A stretch of DNA of 64,000 bases from Dactylorhiza incarnata. Taxonomy: Eukaryota > Streptophyta > Magnoliopsida > Asparagales > Orchidaceae. Below the pieces are notes generated by a model. It saw nothing but the letters and a program-made list of their open reading frames with translations, was not told the origin of the DNA and did no database searches. A program made the position numbers and the translations under genes. The DNA lies in contig JAWHQI010000024.1 of the NCBI GenBank assembly GCA_033032865.1, positions 434,001 through 498,000 of the forward strand. The letters are read 5' to 3'. Shown here one piece after another: positions 1 to 10,500 of the stretch (its first letter is position 1; each line of letters begins with the position of its first letter).

Positions 1-752
1 TTCTCTTCCCGCTTGGTGGTTCCTCTCGCGCTGCCTCATGTGTGCTCGACGTGCTTATCCATCATCCTTCCGCTGCTGCCACTGATGATCCTGCCGGCCG
101 CTATGGATCCCGCTGCTCGTTTCTCTCGTCGATGATGGTGATGGGAGTGTTTGCTGTTTTTAGTGGTTTTTTATTTGTCTTAGTTTTATTGTGTTGTATG
201 TCTTCATGCACCTGTTTTTCCATGTGAGGGGGAGTGATTGGGACGAAGGCGATTCAAATGATCTTACCCGACCTTTCGCCTTCGTTTCACACGACCTTCA
301 AGCTTATGTCGTATGTTGTTATGCGTCTCCCCATGTTTCTTTCGATTGGTCGTGTGTTGGGCACGAGTGATGTTGACATTCTAATTTCAGTGGGTTGTGT
401 CGCCTGGGACCGTGTCGTGTGGGAATGTGTCGTGTGGGACCACTCTTTGTGCGGATTATCCCCGACGGATCAACCCTCGGTTGCCCGTTTGATGATTTGC
501 TCTGCATCTTTCGTTCTCTTTTGCATGTGTGTATAGGTGCTGTCGGTTGATCTGATTCCAACGAGTCCACGTCGTGTGTGGGTCATTCGTCGTGTGTGGG
601 TCTGCGTCGTGTGTGGCTATGCCTCCGATTTGATTCCCCGGTTTGGAATTTCCTCCAGTGGCTCGTTTGATGTTTTGTCCCACATGGCCTACCTCCATTG
701 ACTTTATTTGATGTGTCCAAGCTGGAGGTTTCCCCTCCTGCTTGAGGGGGAG
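1..752 (+). mobile_element. 3' internal end of a copia-like LTR element (partial)
   Basis: This stretch runs up to a polypurine tract (CTTGAGGGGGAG, 741-752) directly before an LTR that begins TGTTGAAATT. That arrangement is typical of the 3' end of plant Ty1/copia elements. No coding domain is recognisable here; several short repeats of the motif CGTCGTGTG occur between 400 and 620. A second purine run lies near 228-236. The element starts left of the window. The assignment to copia is inferred from the polypurine tract and LTR start only. Confidence 0.5.
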
Positions 753-905
753 TGTTGAAATTATTAGTATTAATATTTATATGTGAGTGGGCATTAGTCC
801 CACATTGTCTATCCGTATTTAAGAGTCCCTTGTAATGCTGTAAATATACCTCAATGTGGATGAAAAAGAATATCTCACATTATTATTTCTTTTCATTTCT
901 TCCAA
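753..905 (+). repeat. 3' LTR of the copia-like element
   Basis: The LTR begins TGTTGAAATT immediately after the polypurine tract and contains the phrase TAGTCCCACATTG and a TATTTAAGAG promoter-like stretch, as many short plant LTRs do. The right border is placed at a CA near 905, but no second LTR is in the window to confirm it. Confidence 0.5.
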
Positions 906-1345
906 CTAGTATGATGAAGAAGAGCTCTTTATAATGATTTCTATATTTGAGGATCTAAACATTGGTCTTGAATGATTATTACAAGAGATCTGCACTTTGA
1001 ACATGAAGATCACTTTGGTGGAAAGTGGAAGGAAGGAGACCTATAAGGTCACCGTGATAACTAGACTCTGAGATATGCCTATAGATATTCCAAAGAAAGG
1101 GGAGCATAATTTTTTCCACATTTTCTTATATTAATTAATAGAAGAATTTGAATGCTTAGGAAGAGCCATGATCTTAGAGTATTGTAGGCACATGTGGAAC
1201 ACGGTCTTGGAGCTGTAGCTCAAAATATGGCCAAACTTTTTGGCTTCATGAGCACATGAGTGCTATGTTGATTTTGGCATAAGTAGTAAATAATGTGTAT
1301 GTAAGCTTTTTCTCTCTGTGTGCATACATATTCAACCTTCTTTTA
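906..1345. other. Unassigned spacer
   Basis: No gene was recognised. A short + strand reading from 1003 gives about 22 sensible codons and then stops, which may be a pseudogene scrap of unknown origin. TTA at 1343-1345 is the left target duplication of the next element. Confidence 0.4.
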
Positions 1346-2339
1346 GGGTTCGTTCGTTTTGAAGGAATTCTGAGGTGGGAATTGGGATTGGCTCAATTCC
1401 AATTCTGTAGGAATTGAAACTGAAGTCAGTTCCAATTTTGCTGTTCGGCTGAATGCAAGAATCCTGGCAGAGGAATTGGAATCAATAATTCTTCTCTTCG
1501 GCTGCATGTCCAACTTCATGAATAACAACCAAATGAGTAAAAAAAAACTTACCCATGCTTTTCGAAACCACAATAACAACAAGATCTACAAATCCTTAAT
1601 AGTTCTACCAAATTTCAGGCTTGCAGATCATCATGATAAACAACAGAGAGAATTGAAGTACTCAAACCCAAAATAAACACTTTTGCTAACACGTTCCAAG
1701 CACACTAGATCTGATAACATCAAACAATATCACTTTTGCTAAGCTCAAATCCAAATAAAAAAAATCAGCTCATATAAAAAACAAGGGTCGGATAGTTTTT
1801 CTGTTAAGTTTCACCTTGCAGGTAGGAGAACCTGTGCAGGCGTTGGTCGGGTTTAAGTACTCGAGGAAGACGACGATAATATGTCGCCGAAGAAAGGTCT
1901 CTGATTTGAACGAAGAACGGAACACGAATAACACTATGCTCTTCGGATCTGTCGTAAGGGTCAACTGGCACAAGGAGGGCTGTCACTGGGAACTGGATAG
2001 TGGAGAAGGACCTCTGGGACATTCGGAATGATTGCTAGCGTTTGCAGGAGAAAGGGTTCACATGGTCAGAGAGATCGATGCTTGGAGGTCTCAGATCTGT
2101 TGTAAGATTCAAAGAACATGACGGGAGGAGAAGCACAGAAGGGTGTGAGAATGGAATTGGGAAAGAATTTCTCGTGAGGTAAGAATTGGGCGGTGGTGGT
2201 GGGGGGGGGGGGGGGGGGGGGGGGCTTAGACAAAATTGAATTCCAATTCCGCCCAAAAAAGGCACGCCGAACAACGGAATTGGAATTGGCTCCCCAATCC
2301 CAATTCCTTTCTCCCAATTCCGCCCAAATGAATGAGCCC
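1346..2339. mobile_element. PIF/Harbinger-like MITE (994 bp)
   Basis: The ends are long imperfect terminal inverted repeats. The left starts GGGTTCGTTCGTTTTG, and the reverse complement of the right end starts GGGCTCATTCATTTGG; both continue into runs of GGAATTGGGATTGG. The element is flanked by TTA on both sides (1343-1345 and 2340-2342), the usual target duplication of PIF/Harbinger (Tourist-like) elements. No transposase is encoded, so it is non-autonomous. It contains a run of 24 G at 2201-2224. Family assignment rests on TSD and TIR form only. Confidence 0.8.
2201..2224. repeat. Poly-G tract (24 G)
   Basis: An uninterrupted G run lies inside the MITE near its right end. Such tracts are prone to length error in sequencing. 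Confidence 0.95.
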
Positions 2340-2419
2340 TTATGTATATCCAGGCGATAAATCTATTCTTTTTACATATGCTAGTTGAGTACACACTCAT
2401 GCCATATGTGCTAAATTTT

Positions 2420-2567
2420 CCCAATCCTTGGGCTATTTGGTTTGTTTATGTTATGTTTTCCTTTTATTAGGAGTTTGTTTTGATTTATTTGAACCCAATC
2501 CTTGGGCTAGTTGGTTTGTTTATGTTATGTTTTCCTTTTATTAGGAGTTTGTTTTGATTTATTTGAA
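2420..2567. repeat. Direct tandem duplication, 74-bp unit x2
   Basis: Two adjacent 74-bp copies (2420-2493 and 2494-2567), starting CCCAATCCTTGGGCTA, differ at about one base by eye. This is a recent local duplication in non-coding DNA. Confidence 0.9.
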
Positions 2568-3169
2568 TTTTTTTTGATGAGATGGACACTTTAAGAGTGA
2601 AATCAAGAGAGTTTGTTTCTTGAAGCTAGAGGAAATTTGCTAAAAGTCCTCGTATATTTAAACAATATTTAGCAATAGGGATACCATGAACTGAGGATTT
2701 GAGACCCACATGCGAATCAACCAATGACTTAGGGGGAGATGATGGCTATGGAATGATCTGGAATTTGATTTTAGCTATCTAACTCAAGGGAGGATCTTAC
2801 TCTTTGTAATAATTTTCTCTTGCTAACCATAGTATATTTGGTTCTTGATTCCAATGATCATCCCTTGGTTCTTAGATTTTGAATTATGGATCAACATCAG
2901 ATCCTACATGTGCCCAAACCAGCCTCCTTATTTTCCATGCTTCTAAGATTGTTTCCATCCATTGCTCCCTATAATCTTACTTCCGTTAAGAGTTCCTTCT
3001 TCTAATGTTGGTTCTTTCTTTGGTATCCATCGCAGAACAAAAATGGAGGGTGAGAGTAGGAAAATATGTTTTATTTGTTGGTATTGGGAGCAGTCGGAAA
3101 AATAGACTAAATGGTATTGGCATCTATTGTAAAGGTTAAAAGTATGCACCAATTAGACCAGTATATAGT
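2568..3169. other. Unassigned AT-rich spacer
   Basis: No gene, LTR or inverted repeat was recognised. A GGGGGAGAT purine run near 2731 may be a retrotransposon relic. Confidence 0.4.
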
Positions 3170-3829
3170 TGAAACCACCCGCATTCCATCCCAAAATCCC
3201 GAGGTGAAAGGAGGGGGCAGGGGGTACTTAAGCACAAGCGAAAGCTGGTGGGTAGGCGATGTGGGACTAAATACCATACAGACTAGCCACACGCCGAGAT
3301 ACTCAGAGTCGTCGTCGGTCCCACACGACACAGTGGACTAGCTGGGGACGAGCTTTCCAGCACGCCCCCACACCGTGACAACCCAACTCTGATACCAAGA
3401 TGAAACCACCCGCACCCGATTCCATCCCAAAATCCCGAGGTGATAGGAGGTGGCCGGGGTACTTAAGCACATGCGGAAGCCGGTGGGTATGCTATGTGGG
3501 ACTAAATACAACACAGACTAGCCATGCGTCGGGATACTCCGAGTCGTCGTCGGTCCTACACGTCACGGTGGACTAGCTGGGGACCAGCTCGCCAACACGC
3601 CCCACACCGTGACAACCCATCTCTGTTACCAAGTTGAAACCACCCGCACTGGATTCCATCCCAAAACCTCGAGGCGTTAGGAGGAGGGGGTACCTAAGCA
3701 CATGCAGATGCCGGTAGGTAGGCGATGTGAGACTAAATACCACACAAACTAGCCACGCACCGAGGATACTCCGAGTCGCCGTCGGTCCTACATATCACGG
3801 TGGACTAGCTGGGGATCAGCTTACCAACA
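3170..3829 (-). repeat. TRIM-like tandem array, ~232-bp unit x3
   Basis: Three direct copies begin at TGAAACCACCCGCA (3170, 3401, 3635); the third is cut at about 3829. Each of the first two copies ends with CTCTGATACCA (3387-3397) or CTCTGTTACCA (3621-3631). This is the reverse complement of the TGGTATCAGAG primer binding site that pairs with initiator tRNA-Met. The units also hold the phrase GTGGGACTAAATAC, common in short plant LTRs. LTR plus PBS repeated head to tail is what tandem TRIM (terminal-repeat retrotransposon in miniature) arrays look like. The TRIM reading is inference. Confidence 0.55.
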
Positions 3830-4378
3830 TATATATAGTGAATGTTGAAGAATTATATAGGAGAAGAGGTATATCCAAGGTAAACATGAATGAAATTTGT
3901 TCAATGTGATTTTAGTAGTTTAGGTTGAACACTTCACACCACACTCAATATGATGAATTGAAAATGAGTATTAATGAAATCTATGCGTTTTGTTTGGGTA
4001 TGGCTTTTGATGATGATGATTTGGTTATTCATAACTATTTAGGCAAAACTAGCTTTACCAACAGTTGAATCAGTTTTCATTAATTGGACTTAATTTGTCC
4101 CTTGAAAAGTTTGGATTTGTTTGTAAGCATCAAGGTAAAATTCATATTGTACCTATGATTTAACTCCAAATCTTCGTTTTCTTTATATGATTATGACCCT
4201 TCTTTAGATTGTCCTTCTAAACAGATCATCTGCCACACCTCATAATTAACCTTTTTTTATCTAGAATAGTTTGCTTTTATTGTTTTGAGCCGCTGCTTTC
4301 TAGTGATAGCGGTAGATTCATTATTTTTTCCCTCTATATTTTGATGTTTCTTTTCCACGTCATTGTTTCTGAAACCAG
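3830..4378 (+). other. Intron sequence upstream of the AWS exon
   Basis: AT-rich, with a pyrimidine-rich run ending in the acceptor AG at 4377-4378. No coding signal was seen. The exon that donates to this acceptor is left of the window. Confidence 0.6.
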
Positions 4379-4510
4379 ATCATGGTTTGCCATTGTAAAC
4401 CGCCTCCAGAAGGTGGTTTGGGTTGTGGCGAGGAATGTTTAAACCGTATGCTTAATATTGAGTGTGTCAAGGGAACCTGCCCATGCGGGACTCTATGCTC
4501 TAATCAACAG
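4379..4510 (+). CDS. ASHH2: ASHH2 exon: AWS domain
   Basis: This 44-codon exon is bounded by acceptor AG 4377-4378 and donor GT at 4511. It encodes a cysteine-rich AWS (associated with SET) zinc-binding module: CHCKPP, then [18 protein letters not shown] and CSNQQ. The cysteine spacing is that of the module placed directly before SET in ASH1/SET2-type enzymes. The Met at 4382 is internal, not a start. The phase is 0 at both ends. Confidence 0.92.
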
Positions 4511-7500
4511 GTATGGCCTTTACCACTCCGGGAGTGCTTTTTCTGTGAGATGCATGCTATTTATTCAAGCAATTCATCATGCAGTTTCAAAAACGCAAAT
4601 ATGCCAAATTGAAGGGGTTAAAATATGGAAAGAAAGGATTTGGGTTGCAGTTAGAAGAGAGCGCTTCAAGAGGAGAATTTCTTATTGAATATGTTGGGGA
4701 GGTAAGGTATCTTCCACTATATATTTTCTTTTGCTATTTCACAGTTTTTCTGCTTATAATGTTCGTGATGATCTTTTTGTTCTTCATCTGAGTTCTCAAT
4801 TGTTTTGGGGGAAAATATTTCCATTATCTTCTATTTTTCCTGCTTCAGCAAAAACCCTAGAGAGTCATGTAGTTAAATTATTTTCGGGGGCGTAACATTA
4901 TTCTCCATATTAAATTGAGTGATGTCTACATTTTCTTAGTTTGTTTTTGTTATTTCAGGTGCTTGATTTAGCTACTTATGAAGCACGGCTAAGATATTAT
5001 GCTGGCAGAGGTCAGAAGCATTTCTACTTTATGACGTTGAATGGTGGTGAGGTTTGGCCTATTTCATTATACCCCCATACTTAAGTTAACTTTTCTGTAG
5101 TACAAATGCTTCATTTTGACAATCTGTTTAATATGCAGTAACAATGAGGTTCTCATACTGTGGCATGACCTAGTTTACTGCTAGCATATATTACAATGAG
5201 ATTCTCATACTGTGGCATTAGAAATTTAGATCAACTAGTTTGGAATTTATAAACCCTCTGTTAAATATATTATGAGTTCGTATGTAGAACTTGAATACTA
5301 GTTTCACTGTTTCAGGCCCAAGATTAATTTTTCTAATGCCATCCAAAACAATTGATTTGTTATAGACATTAGTTTTTTAGTTCCCACTTGATGTGTTGTT
5401 GGATTTCTTTTTTTCATATTTTCATGGCAGTTTGTAAGTGATTCAAGTGTATGCTATAATAAACTGAGACTCTTTTTGCGATAAAATTGTATTATGTATG
5501 AAAAAATAATTTTATACTGTCTCCAAGCAATTTCAAACATAGAGATAATTTAATTGCATTCAACTACCCCCGCAATATTTACTTATTGATTATGGTAATG
5601 AATTTATTCTTCCATAGCACTGTTGCTTATATGCCGAAAGTTGGGTATCATTGCCAACGTTCCACTTTGTGATTGCTTTTTATCTTTGCTGATTGTCAGG
5701 TGATAGATGCTTGTGACAAAGGAAACTTAGGTCGTTTCATCAATCACAGCTGCGATCCTAATTGCCGCACTGAAAAGGTAGGAATTTTTTTTAGTTTTCT
5801 AAAATCCCATGTTTATATCTCGAATATTTCTCTGTTTGGCATTTTTGCACTTTGTATTTCAGATTTATTATTTTGGTCTTTAGCTTTGCTGAGGATTCTC
5901 TAATTGTGCTAAAAAGAGGTTTTGTTTGTTGGCAATTCTTCACCATCCATCCAATAATGGCTGGTGAATAGTAGTTGCAGGCTGTGTATGACCATTCCTT
6001 GCGCCTTGTAGCCTTGCGCCTTATGGTGGAAAATTTCTTGGTATTAGTGACGCAGGACGAATCTATAGGTGGCGAGATAATCGACGACCTAACCCTACAT
6101 GCTATGCAAAGCCCGACGGGTTAAATCACAAGGGAATAATAAACAATGACATCCCACACAGTTAATTCACAGCAAGGCAAAATAATTTATTAAGCGAACA
6201 AGCTTTGGTTTCCCTTCGCGTGGGGGGCCAAAGATAGAGCGCGCGGCGAATAGATCCTGCAAATCACGAGAATAATCTAAAGCAAACAACTACAATTCAA
6301 GAGATCCAAGCCAACATGAAATCATAACATCATAATAATGAGAATTCAAGTTCCATACAACAAATAACAACTCACAACGCATGGGGGCTGCCGCATGAGA
6401 GTAGATCCAGCAAGGGACGACGATACAACGGCTGAGATCTGAGAATGACGGGTTGGTTCTGGATGCTGAATAGGGAGGGGAGGCTTCAATAGAGGAGGGA
6501 AACAGAGGCCTGTAGGGAATTAAGATGTGAGGGGCTATAAGAATTGGTGGGCTGTTCCAGACAATGGCTACAGGAATCCTGATTTGGGCTTTACCGTGGG
6601 TGGGCTGCTTTAAGGAATGAGTCAGGATTATATGAATTGACTGTCTGCTCCAAGGTGTTGATTACGGGAGTCCTTGGCTTGGGATTTTGATTTCCTGGGA
6701 GGGGTTTGACTGTAAAGGGCTATTGGAGTTTTGATGTAGGGAGAGGGTGGGGCGGCGGGAGTTGGTGCAGGGTGGAGGTTGGCGGCCTGGAACAGTGCTG
6801 GAATTGTTGGCAGAGGGGCGGTTGGGCAGTGGGCTGCTGGGTGGAATTCGGCAAAGGTTTTGGAGGGTTTATGGAGGTCGGATGGGGGGATTTGGAGGGG
6901 AAAACGAAGGCTAAGGATGGAGGATGCAAAAGGGATGAAGGAAAATACCTAGGAGTCGTTACCTAGGGTTCCACGGAGTCGGCACCGTAGAGGGATCGCC
7001 GGAATCCGAGATTTCATTTCACCAAATTCTGCAATGCCTAGACCAGCCCCATATCACATCTATTTATAATAAAACAAGGATTAGGGCATCCCCCATCAAC
7101 GACCATGATTGGCCGGAGGTGAGGCTACCCAAGTACATCAAAATAAATGCAAATATAGTATAATAATATATCAAATCGATTCGCAACGCGAATCCGAACA
7201 CATCTGCGGAGTCCGATCGTCGATCCGGGCACGCCAAATATGGAAAGTCGCCAAATCAGCCCCGAATGAGACCAAAGCTCGTCCTCGTCTCTGCTCCGCA
7301 TCAATCTCCCCAGCTTGAAAGAATTCAACTCCCGATGAATAGGGGTCAGAATTCTCTCGCCGTATGCCAGGTAAAACTCGAAGAGGCCCGCCAGAGGTCG
7401 TCCAAGTGTCGTCGTTGAAAAGTGGCCTCGCCAATCAACTCCTCTGGTCTGAAAAGTTTCCATCCCCGATGAGTGGAGACGGGCATATTGAAGTCGAAGT

Positions 7501-10500
7501 CCGGGGGCGAATCGATCAAGCTCTGCTGCAAGTTCCCAGATGTCATCAACGTCTGTAGTAGGAATGTACCAGCGGAATATGGTCTTCGTGATGCTCTCAA
7601 CGCCTAACTCACGAGTGGTGGATCCCGGTGCGATCGGCAGCGTCGTGGGTAGAACCAAAGAAGACGAGTCCCCAGGTGGGTGGGTGTCAAGAGTGGGTGA
7701 GTAGTGATGGCCATCAGACGTGGGTGGGCTATGAGGGTGGTAAGACAACGAGAGTGGAGGTGTGGGCGGCTGGAAGTCCCCACTGCTTGGGTCCACATAC
7801 TCGCGAGGCTCATAGTATGACGTCATATCTTCAACACTAAATACCAGGTGGATACCCATACTTGTAGGGATATCAAGATCGTAGATGTTTGCTTCGATCT
7901 GTCTCATGATTATATATGGATCCATTCGCCTAACGCTCAAGCTTTTAGCAAGCCTCGCACGGAGCCTCACAACGCATATTCTCACAATTACCTGCTCGCC
8001 TTCATGAAGATCTGCACTTGCCAGTGAACATCCACATGTGATTTACAAGATTTATTACTAATATGGATTTTTCGTCGGACCGACTCATGACATACATGCA
8101 AACGATGAACAGACAACACAACAGGCTTGTGCAAATGATGAAGAAACGACTCAACATACTCATGCAAATGAAACATGACCGACACAACATGCTCTATATG
8201 GGAGAATCTAATAATGATCGTGGTGTCTCTAAAGTGTGGTGGCCGATCAGGTGGCTCCCTCGGTGGAGTGTAGAAAAATTCATCCCGTGTGTGTCGAGTG
8301 TTCAGATGATCGTGTGAGACTTCTATACTCAAATACGAGCACGTAAAGATCCAAGTGTCTCTCAGGGAACGTGACACATCAGGGGGCTCACTAGGAGGCG
8401 TGTACGAAAAGTCATCGCGAATGAGATGACCGCCTAATTGAAAATCGTGTGCACTGACTAGAAGACGTGGCTCTATAGTGTGGTGAGTGTCCCCGAAAAG
8501 AAAGAACTCGTCTGGTGGGTCAGCAGGTGTTGCTTCCCAAAACTCAGCGAGATTGCGATGTGTCAGCAGGTGGTGCCTTAAATATTGGATGCTCCTCACA
8601 ATATCCATCCTCTGGGGCGGGGTCAGGGATGATAATGGAAGAGGCTTCCATAAATCGATACTCATACAAGCGGGGCTCACCTGAATCCCATGCTCATCAG
8701 GATGTGGCGGATCATCCAGAGGCTCGTCGTAGAACTCGTCACTAGGGTCATGGTCCGCCAGATGAGTGCCATTGTGAGGGGTAGTGTCCCCGTGAATGGA
8801 TGACATAGCCACTACGAGATCAACACCAGGCTCTGGTCTCTCGGTCGTGATGTGACTCAGGGTAATGACAATGGGAGAGCGACATAGATCTATGCTCACG
8901 AATAGGTATGTGGGTGCGGTGTCAAGGGGTGAGTCCAGGGTAGGGGTGCTAGTCAACCCATGACATGCCAGAGGTGGTGGTGTGGGTGAGGAGCACGACA
9001 CTATAGGCTCAAGAGGTCGCTCAGGCTCACTCTCAGTCGGGGCCACAAGAGACGGGTCAGAAACAAGAGATAGGTCACTCATTGGGCTAAGCACCTCACT
9101 GGGGTGAGAGCAATCTGCATCAGGTATCACTTCTGCCATGTCGGACGGAACAATGGTAGGCGAAGTGGTGTCCTTGGTGTGGGAGGAGCTCGTACTGCGG
9201 GGTTCAAAGTGAAGATCCAACTGACCAGCTCTTGCGGATCTCAAAGACTGTTCGTAACGAAGGGCATGCCGATGCGTCTGCTCGAGGGACTTCGAGCTAT
9301 GATAAACCACCTTAGTACGAATGTCTGAGCGATGGCCAGATCGAAATCTGCAAGAGGTCATGGCTGGGTCCTCTCGGATATCGCTCCTCACAACTAACTC
9401 ATCAAAGCGATCCTTGTACTCAGCGACACGCATGGATCCTTGCTGAAGGGAAAATAATTGGTCGAGCAAGCGAGTCTGATACGACGACGGAAGATACCTC
9501 TGACACAATATACGCTTCATGTCCACCCAACTAGTGATGCGATGTAGACGGTCTCGCTCACGGGTCCTCTCCACGCTAGACCAGTAAGCTCTCGCCTGAT
9601 CTAAAAGTCTAAGTTTCGCAAACTTGGCGCGACGCTCACCGAATACCTCAAAATGATCAAGATAATACTTCATATCCATGAGCCAATAACTGAAAGACTC
9701 GGGTCTCGATGAGCCATCAAAGGGAGGGGTAGCAGTACGAAACTGACTCTCAAGATCTCTCTCGGAACGACGATCCTCATAATAATCATCCCTAAGGTAA
9801 CCGAGTCGCGTCGAAGGATCAACAATATCCGCTCGCGTGTACGGATAAGAACGACGACAATCATCATACTGATCGTCTCTAGCATAATGGGGTCGTGTCG
9901 GTGTGCCAACACGATCTCTGGAAGTGCTGTACTGCGTTCGCGAATAATTTTCATAGTATCGTGAGAGTCTCCCTGAAGGGGATCTATGAGGGCGGGTCAA
10001 GTGGACTCGAGACCTCCAAAGTGAGGGGAGGAATAATTATGACACCTAGACATAATGAAACCTATAGACTCTACGACTGCGTATTGAAAAGTGCGCGCAA
10101 CTTAGCTCTGATACCAATTGACGCAGGACGAATCTATAGGCGGCGAGATAATCGGCGACCTAACCCTACATGCTATGCATAGCCCGACGGGTTAAATCAC
10201 AAGGGAATAATAAACAATGACATCCCACGCAGTTAATTTACAGCAAGACACAATAATTTATTAAGCGAACAAACTTTGGTTTCCCTCCGCGTGGAGGGCC
10301 AAAGATAGAGTGCGCGGCGAATAGATCCTGCAAATCACGAGAATAATCCAAAGCAAACAACTACTATTCAAGAGATCCAAGCCAACATGAAATCATAACA
10401 TCATCTTAATAATGAGAATTCAAGTTCCATACAACAAATAACAACTCACAACGCATGGGGGCTGCCGTAGGAGAGTAGATCCGGCAAGGGACGACGATAC

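Noticed and set aside
7125..7985. Host gene read from the 286-codon minus ORF
   Set aside because: It carries the integrase C-terminal block and runs into the 3' LTR, so it is retrotransposon sequence.
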